Below are positions 4,262 to 9,272 of a DNA stretch of 9,272 nt, piece after piece. The stretch covers positions 1-9,272 of the forward strand of contig JAIOSR010000235.1 of NCBI GenBank assembly GCA_021107495.1, written 5' to 3'. Positions within the stretch are counted from its first letter, which is position 1. Each line of letters opens with the position of its first letter. The translations under genes and the position numbers were made by a program. Below the pieces are notes generated by a model. It searched no databases, was not told the DNA's origin, and saw only the letters and a list, made by a program, of their open reading frames with translations. Source of the stretch: Desulfobacterales bacterium (lineage in GTDB: Bacteria; Desulfobacterota; DSM-4660; Desulfatiglandales; Desulfatiglandaceae).

Positions 4262-6001
4262 ATGAATCATAAGATTGTTCTGAATGATGCTTACAAGGGT
4301 TACACCCTGGATCTTGATAAAATCGTCCCGCCCGAGGAGACGGTCCGGCGGTTCAAGGAAAAGCTCAAGACAATCGATCTGGATATCTTAGAAGAAACGG
4401 TCAGGATTGATAACGGTAGACTGGACATACCCGTATATTTCAGCGTATGTGGTCGTGACGCAGAAGAGGTCGTAGGGACAAAGAAGCAGATGGGAAAAGG
4501 GGGCACACCTCACCAGGCCGAGGCCAGCGCAGTGATGGAATTAGCGGAAAGGTTCAGCCTGTTCAGTTTCGTAAGAAATCCCGAAAATTTCCAGATAGAA
4601 ACATACTGCAATATAAAGGATCATGCCCTGCCTTTTGATAGCATTGCCCGTTCCGTTCATGACGACTCAGACGAGCTTGAAAGGGCCGAAGAAGTCTTTT
4701 CAAGACTCCCTTTGAAATGGACACGGGCTTACAATCTGACTGAAGATAGAGAGGTCCTGATACCCTTTGACTGGTTTTTTGCCGTTAATGAGTTCAACGG
4801 TTCCTCTGCCGGCAATTGTCCGGAGGAGGCGATCCTCCAGGGTGTATGTGAGGTAGTGGAAAGACATGTCTCTTCAATAATAAGCAGAAACAGATTAAAG
4901 ACACCTGCCATTGATCTTGGTACAATCAAGGACCCGCTTGCCCTTGCATTAATCAAGAAATACGAAAGAGCCGGGATTAAACTTTACGCCTCCGATTGTT
5001 CAATGGACACCGGCATTCCCACCGTCGCTGTCCTGGCCTATGATCCATCCACCTTTCCCGAAAAAAGCGAAATCGTATGGACTGCCGGGACAACCCCTGA
5101 TCCTCAGAAGGCCCTGATTCGGGCGCTGACCGAAGTCGCCCAACTCGGCGGTGATTTCAATACCGGTTCCAACTATGTTGCAAGCGGGCTTCCCAAGTTC
5201 AAAGAGTTAACTGAAGCCGATTTCGTCATGAATCCCGGAAAAGAGGTCGGCATCTTTAACTTGCCGGATCTTTCAAATGACAATATCAAGGTGGAAGTGG
5301 AAAAGTGCGTCACGGCACTTTCTAAGACAGGAATGGATGTTATCGTTGTTGATGTGAAAAATTCCCGGCTTGAGATACCTGCCGTTTACACTGTTATGCC
5401 GGGTGCCCATTTCAGGGAAAGGGCCACGGGAACGAGTGTGGGGATGTTTGCGGCAAAACTGATCACGGAAAAGGGAGACCCTTTGTGGGCTATTGAAGAA
5501 TTGAAAAGGATGGACGGACTACTGCCCGATAAATATTACACAAAGTTCTTCTTAGGTGTGTCGAATATTTCCATCAATGAACCTATCAAGGCATTGGCAT
5601 ATCTGGAGGAGGCCTTGAAACTTGGTCCAAAAGACCAGGATATCCCAAGCATATATTCTTATATGGGGGTTTCATTAAAAGAGATGGAACGTTACAGGGA
5701 GGCAATCGAAACCCTCGAAAAGGCGGAAACATATGATAATGAAAGGACTGATGTCTATAATCTCATGGGATTCTGCTATTTCAAGCTCAAAGAGCATGAA
5801 AAGGCCATAGAATGCTTTCGAAAGGTCCTTCGCTTGAATCCCGGTTCTGCAATTGATTATGCCAATATCGCATCAAATTACCGGGACATGGGCAACAGGG
5901 AACAGGCAATACATTATTACAAAGTTGCCCTGGAATTAGATCCCACCATTGAGTTTGCCAGGGAGAATCTGCAAAGGCTGGAAAAAGGGACAGGGGAATA
6001 G
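4262..6001 (+). CDS. ycaO: YcaO-domain protein with C-terminal TPR repeats
   Basis: YcaO enzymes use ATP to phosphorylate a peptide-backbone amide, making azolines, amidines or thioamides. This 579-aa protein has a YcaO core at about residues 60-400 with all three ATP-binding motifs: SAVMELAERF (89-98; E93, E96, R97), SAGN (182-185) followed by EAILQGVCEVVER (189-201), and RALTEVAQ (287-294). These align by eye with the equivalent motifs of E. coli YcaO, so it should be active. Residues about 428-575 form four TPR units, the last three clear: 464-493, 498-527 and 532-561, each ending in a position like LRLNP or LELDP. TPRs usually bind partner proteins. It does not end in the proline-rich tail of azoline-forming YcaOs, and no TfuA or obvious RiPP gene is adjacent. 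The larE upstream and the moxR 28 bases downstream suggest sulfur-dependent modification of a protein, but the substrate is unknown. Confidence 0.88.
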   Translation: MNHKIVLNDAYKGYTLDLDKIVPPEETVRRFKEKLKTIDLDILEETVRIDNGRLDIPVYFSVCGRDAEEVVGTKKQMGKGGTPHQAEASAVMELAERFSLFSFVRNPENFQIETYCNIKDHALPFDSIARSVHDDSDELERAEEVFSRLPLKWTRAYNLTEDREVLIPFDWFFAVNEFNGSSAGNCPEEAILQGVCEVVERHVSSIISRNRLKTPAIDLGTIKDPLALALIKKYERAGIKLYASDCSMDTGIPTVAVLAYDPSTFPEKSEIVWTAGTTPDPQKALIRALTEVAQLGGDFNTGSNYVASGLPKFKELTEADFVMNPGKEVGIFNLPDLSNDNIKVEVEKCVTALSKTGMDVIVVDVKNSRLEIPAVYTVMPGAHFRERATGTSVGMFAAKLITEKGDPLWAIEELKRMDGLLPDKYYTKFFLGVSNISINEPIKALAYLEEALKLGPKDQDIPSIYSYMGVSLKEMERYREAIETLEKAETYDNERTDVYNLMGFCYFKLKEHEKAIECFRKVLRLNPGSAIDYANIASNYRDMGNREQAIHYYKVALELDPTIEFARENLQRLEKGTGE

Positions 6002-6013
6002 GAACGCAGTATT

Positions 6014-6019
6014 AGGAGG
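6014..6019 (+). promoter_or_regulatory. Ribosome binding site of moxR
   Basis: A perfect AGGAGG, 10 bases before the ATG at 6030. It decides the start: an in-frame ATG at 5949 would overlap ycaO by 53 bases, has no such site and adds a basic extension foreign to the family. Confidence 0.75.
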
Positions 6020-6029
6020 AAGAAGATTA

Positions 6030-7010
6030 ATGGACATACAAGAAATCACTGAGAGTGTTGAAAAAGAGAGCGTGGTCCTGCGTCAGATCATGGCGGAGAT
6101 AGAAAAGGTAGTGGTGGGCCAGAGAAACCTCATGGAAAGGATGGTTATCGGGCTTTTGTGTGACGGTCATTTGCTTTTGGAAGGTCTTCCGGGTCTGGCC
6201 AAGACAACGGCGGTAAAGACATTAGCCGCTACCGTTCGGACAACGTTTCAGCGGATCCAGTTCACACCCGACCTCCTGCCTGCCGATATCCTGGGCACCC
6301 AGGTCTACAGGCCTGATACGGCGACGTTTGAAATCAAGAAGGGCCCTATCTTTCACAATATCATCCTTGCAGACGAGATAAACCGTGCGCCTGCAAAAGT
6401 GCAGAGCGCACTTTTGGAGGCCATGCAGGAAAAACAGGTGACCATTGGAGAGAAGACCTTTCTTTTAGACAGGCCATTTCTGGTCCTGGCAACACAGAAC
6501 CCGATTGACCAGGAGGGCACTTACCCGCTTCCGGAGGCCCAGATAGACCGTTTTATGTTGAAGATCCGTGTGGACTATCCCACGGCCACGGAAGAAAAAG
6601 AGATCATGGAAAGGGTCAACCGTGGGGTATTTGAAAATGTGAGCGGGGTCGTGGACGTCTCCCGCATTCAATCGGCAACAGCGGTCATGCATTCCATCCA
6701 TATGGAAGAAAAAATCACGGACTATATTGTAAATATCTCAAGGGCCACCCGCAACCCGGAAGAATTCGGCCTGGATTTGGGCCCCATGATCAGCTACGGT
6801 GCATCGCCCAGGGCCTCAATCTGGCTTGGACAGGCCGCGCGCGCCCATGCGTTTTTGAACGGCCGGGGTTATGTGACACCCCAGGATGTCAAAACCATGG
6901 CCCCCGACGTGCTCAGACATCGGATCATCCTGAGCTATGAGGCCGAGGCGGACGGAAAAAGCACCGATGACCTGATCAGCGTCCTGTTAGAACGGATAGA
7001 GGTCCCCTAA
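6030..7010 (+). CDS. MoxR-family AAA+ ATPase
   Basis: A cytoplasmic hexameric ATPase that, with vWA-domain partners, remodels or matures other proteins. The 326-aa length is normal. Walker A is GLPGLAKT (52-59), Walker B is IILADEINRA (111-120; D115, E116), sensor 1 is N157 in ATQNP, the arginine-finger region is PEAQIDRFM (168-176; R174), and sensor 2 is SPRA (259-262; R261). ATPase function is therefore expected to be intact. It follows ycaO by 28 bases and precedes the DUF58 gene by 2 bases, so all are likely on one message. The following gene set is the standard MoxR/Bat arrangement. Known for the family: action with vWA proteins on metalloenzymes or envelope stress targets. The client here is unknown. 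Confidence 0.95.
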   Translation: MDIQEITESVEKESVVLRQIMAEIEKVVVGQRNLMERMVIGLLCDGHLLLEGLPGLAKTTAVKTLAATVRTTFQRIQFTPDLLPADILGTQVYRPDTATFEIKKGPIFHNIILADEINRAPAKVQSALLEAMQEKQVTIGEKTFLLDRPFLVLATQNPIDQEGTYPLPEAQIDRFMLKIRVDYPTATEEKEIMERVNRGVFENVSGVVDVSRIQSATAVMHSIHMEEKITDYIVNISRATRNPEEFGLDLGPMISYGASPRASIWLGQAARAHAFLNGRGYVTPQDVKTMAPDVLRHRIILSYEAEADGKSTDDLISVLLERIEVP

Positions 7011-7012
7011 AT

Positions 7013-7888
7013 ATGCTTCCCGAGGAACTCTTAAAAAAAATTCAGAGATTCCATTTCAAGACCCGGCGATTAGCAAGTGACCTGTTTTCGGGGCAGTATG
7101 TAAGTGCCTTTAAAGGCCGGGGCATCGAATTTGCCGAGGTTCGGGAGTACCAGCCCGGCGATGACGTGCGCACTATTGACTGGAATGTTTCCGCCCGTTT
7201 CGGACACCCCTTTGTAAAGGTCTTTCACGAAGAACGCGAGCTTACGGTCATTCTTCTTCTGGATCTTTCCGGTTCTCATCTGTTCGGTACAAGAGTCAAG
7301 TTTAAGCGGGAGCTTTTGGCCGAAGTGGCCGGAATGTTGGCGTTCTTAGCCATCCGTACCAATGACAAGGTCGGGGCCATCCTGTTCAGTTCCCGTGTTG
7401 AAAAATATATTCCCCCCAAAAAGGGGGCGTCTCACGTATGGGGTCTGATCAAAGAGATTTTCACTTACGAACCTTCGGACCTGACTACCAATATTGACTC
7501 TGTGTTCACCTATCTGAACCGGGTAACAAAACGTCATGCCATCGTGTTTTTGATCTCGGATTGTATGGATACGGGTTTTGAAAAATCTTTCGGGCTGACC
7601 GCAAAGAAACACGATCTTACGGTCATTCGGGTTTCCGATCCGGCAGAAGAAGAACTGCCTGACGTGGGTCTGATGGCCCTTCGTGATCCTGAGACCGGTC
7701 AGGTGGCATGGATCAACACTAAGAGCAGGGGCCTGAGGCAAAGGTGGCGCGCTGAGCAGGAAGAACAGGAACGTTACCTGTCTGATCTCTTCAGCAAATC
7801 GGGGGTTGATTCGGTAACCCTATCCACGGACGGACCCGTGGTAGAACCCTTGACCCGTCTTTTTGATCAAAGGAGAAGGCGGTTATGA
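7013..7888 (+). CDS. DUF58 vWA-like protein, MoxR partner
   Basis: A 291-aa soluble protein of the DUF58 family, the usual partner of MoxR ATPases. The DUF58 signature is EYQPGDDVRTIDWNVSAR (45-62), preceded by GRGIEFAEV (35-43). A vWA fold follows with a MIDAS metal site DLSGS (84-88), a DLTTN loop (156-160) and ISDCMD (181-186) as further metal-site elements, so metal binding is likely intact. AGAGGT (6998-7003) lies 9 bases before the ATG, inside the end of moxR; only 2 bases separate the two genes. Its stop overlaps the next start by ATGA. The role is presumably to present the client protein to MoxR; this is inferred from the family. Confidence 0.93.
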   Translation: MLPEELLKKIQRFHFKTRRLASDLFSGQYVSAFKGRGIEFAEVREYQPGDDVRTIDWNVSARFGHPFVKVFHEERELTVILLLDLSGSHLFGTRVKFKRELLAEVAGMLAFLAIRTNDKVGAILFSSRVEKYIPPKKGASHVWGLIKEIFTYEPSDLTTNIDSVFTYLNRVTKRHAIVFLISDCMDTGFEKSFGLTAKKHDLTVIRVSDPAEEELPDVGLMALRDPETGQVAWINTKSRGLRQRWRAEQEEQERYLSDLFSKSGVDSVTLSTDGPVVEPLTRLFDQRRRRL

Positions 7889-8811
7889 GGAAGTTGTATC
7901 TCCTTATTATTGTGGTCCTTATATACACGGGGATTTCATGGGCAAAGGAAGATGTCCGGTTTTCCGGTCCCGGCCTGACCGCCTCCCTTGACAGGGATTC
8001 GGCAGTAGTTGGCAGTATGGTTGTGCTCACCCTCAAGTATCGTCTTCCCCATGGGGCGGGCTTTGCTTCCGAGCCTGAAATCAAGGGCCTCGATGAACTT
8101 ACGGAAGTGGACCGTGAAATAGGGCCTGATAAAATTACGATGACATTGTTAGTGGACCGGTTAGGTTTATGGAAAACAGGACCTATTTCCCTTGCCTATC
8201 TTGATAAAGATGAGATTCCCCGGACCCTTAATACGGAGCCGGTGTCGTTGACCGTGTTATCAAACTTGGGAGAAAAGCCGGAAGAAGCAAGACTCAGAGC
8301 CATTCAGGGCATTTTTGCCACAAGGCCCCTGTGGTTGAAATACATTCCCTGGGCCGCCGGATTGCTGGTCCTCCTGCTGGTCGTGTCTACCCTTGTGTGG
8401 TGGCACAGAAGGCGCCGTGGCAAGAACTCGATCAAGGCCATGGACCCGCCGCATATCAGGGCTGAAAAGGAGATTGAAGAGTTAGAAGGGGCGGGCCTTT
8501 TTGAGAAAGGACATGTAAAGGCATACTACTTTCGATTTTCCGAGATACTGAGACAGTATCTGGAATCACTCAGGGGTTTTCCGGCCGCTGAATTCACGAC
8601 CGAAGAGATAGCCACCTACATTGTCAAGGAACAGGACCGGAGTCTCATCCCCTTGCTTCGGCAGGCGGATCTTGTAAAATTTGCAGACACAGTGCCTACG
8701 GCGGCAAGAAAAGAAGAGGCCGTAAATGCTGCCTTTTCCTTTATCCGGGAAACAAGCCCGGCAACCGACAAAGATCATATGCCGGATGGATCGAAGGGGG
8801 TACTCCGATGA
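7885..8811 (+). CDS. BatD-like membrane protein, short form
   Basis: A 308-aa protein with a signal sequence or anchor at residues 4-19, a periplasmic beta-rich region (about 22-140), a transmembrane helix at 154-173 followed by a WWHRRRRGK stop-transfer patch (172-180), and a cytoplasmic helical tail. The tail pattern YYFRFSEILRQYLESLRGF (214-232) then TTEEIATYI (238-246) is typical of BatD/DUF4381-like proteins of MoxR clusters. Classical BatD is much longer, with several beta domains; this form has about one. The ATG overlaps the previous stop (ATGA), and AGGAG (7871-7875) is 9 bases upstream. The likely role is to link the envelope side to the cytoplasmic MoxR/DUF58 complex. Topology is well supported; the name is by family pattern and context. 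Confidence 0.75.
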   Translation: MRKLYLLIIVVLIYTGISWAKEDVRFSGPGLTASLDRDSAVVGSMVVLTLKYRLPHGAGFASEPEIKGLDELTEVDREIGPDKITMTLLVDRLGLWKTGPISLAYLDKDEIPRTLNTEPVSLTVLSNLGEKPEEARLRAIQGIFATRPLWLKYIPWAAGLLVLLLVVSTLVWWHRRRRGKNSIKAMDPPHIRAEKEIEELEGAGLFEKGHVKAYYFRFSEILRQYLESLRGFPAAEFTTEEIATYIVKEQDRSLIPLLRQADLVKFADTVPTAARKEEAVNAAFSFIRETSPATDKDHMPDGSKGVLR

Positions 8812-9272
8812 TGTTCAGGTTTGCCTATCCCGTCCTTCTTTTCCTGCTCTTGCCTGTGGCCGGATGGCTGGCATTTTCTCTGTGGAAAAAGCCGGCCAGT
8901 ATCACATATTCAATGACCTCTAAAATGGCACGCTCGGCCGGGAAAGGAAACCTTTTTCTGGCAAAAGTCCCTTTGTTCATAAGGACAGCCTGCCTGATCC
9001 TTCTGGTCCTGGCTGCTGCCCGGCCCCAGTTCTACAACGTGTCAAGGGAGATCCGTTCTTCAGGCGTGGATATTATGCTGTGCCTGGATACTTCAGGTTC
9101 CATGCGGGCCCTGGACTTTAAAATAGATGATGAACCGGTCACCCGGCTTACCGCAGTCAAAAAAGTGGTCAGTGATTTCATCAGGAAACGGAAAACGGAC
9201 AGGATAGGCATGGTGGTTTTCGGGGAGGAGGCGTTTACCCAGACCCCTCTGACCATGGACAAAGGCCTCCTC
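8808..9272 (+). CDS. batA: BatA-like membrane vWA protein (C-terminal part missing)
   Basis: The first 155 codons of a vWA protein; the gene runs off the right edge. Two hydrophobic helices lie at residues 8-25 and 55-71, the second followed by the AARPQF motif (70-75) typical of BatA/BatB. The vWA domain begins with VDIMLCLDTSGSM (87-99), a complete MIDAS DxSxS at D94, S96 and S98, and continues with DRIGMVVFGEEAFTQTPLT (131-149), a strong family signature. The ATG at 8808 gives an ATGA overlap with the previous gene, and AAGGGGG (8794-8800) is 7 bases upstream, so it is preferred over the ATG at 8811. A BatB-like vWA gene may follow outside the window. BatA and BatB cannot be fully told apart from this part. 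Confidence 0.88.
   Translation, partial: MMFRFAYPVLLFLLLPVAGWLAFSLWKKPASITYSMTSKMARSAGKGNLFLAKVPLFIRTACLILLVLAAARPQFYNVSREIRSSGVDIMLCLDTSGSMRALDFKIDDEPVTRLTAVKKVVSDFIRKRKTDRIGMVVFGEEAFTQTPLTMDKGLL

Noticed and set aside
5949..6029. N-terminal extension of moxR starting at 5949
   Set aside because: It overlaps ycaO by 53 bases, has no ribosome binding site and encodes a basic tail not seen in MoxR proteins. The ATG at 6030 has a perfect AGGAGG.
1..9272. CRISPR arrays, tRNA or rRNA genes, insertion sequences, known riboswitches
   Set aside because: No regularly spaced repeats, cloverleaf signatures, transposase motifs or familiar aptamer cores were seen on either strand.

Overview
The window looks like chromosomal DNA of a Gram-negative, probably anaerobic bacterium of the Desulfobacterota (delta-proteobacterial) type. 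This rests on the style of the proteins (NAD-linked PyrD/PyrK pair, LarE, a YcaO-TPR protein, a MoxR/Bat cluster) and on moderate GC. It is an impression; no search could be run.

Left part, minus strand (1-3028). The pyrimidine pair pyrK-pyrD reads out of the left edge, with pyrD cut by the edge. pyrK has a roughly 350-base upstream region holding several dyads and a possible 39-codon leader ORF whose stop overlaps the pyrK ribosome binding site. Upstream lie two small unknown genes, a 117-aa membrane-anchored protein and a 146-aa exported protein with a fibronectin-III-like domain. About 500 bases between them hold only dyads and possible coding debris.

Divergent control region (3029-3241). 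Two good sigma-70-type promoters lie here: TTGACA-17-TATACT leftward for the exported protein, and TTTACA-18-TATAAT rightward for the large gene group.

Right part, plus strand (3242-9272). All genes are codirectional: larE-like PP-loop sulfur transferase, a possible 53-aa small ORF, YcaO-TPR protein, MoxR AAA+ ATPase, DUF58 vWA protein, a short BatD-like membrane protein, and a BatA-like vWA protein cut by the right edge. From ycaO onward the spacing is very tight (28 bases, 2 bases, then two 4-base ATGA overlaps), which indicates one transcript. larE is 183 bases upstream of ycaO and may share the transcript.

The most interesting feature is this combination. LarE proteins supply sulfur after activating a target with ATP. 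YcaO proteins activate peptide-backbone amides with ATP, and in some cases sulfur is then inserted to give a thioamide. MoxR/vWA pairs remodel or mature target proteins. Neither larB/larC (the usual LarE partners) nor tfuA (the known YcaO thioamidation partner) is in the window. A sulfur-dependent protein modification system coupled to a MoxR/Bat chaperone complex is therefore a reasonable but unproven hypothesis.
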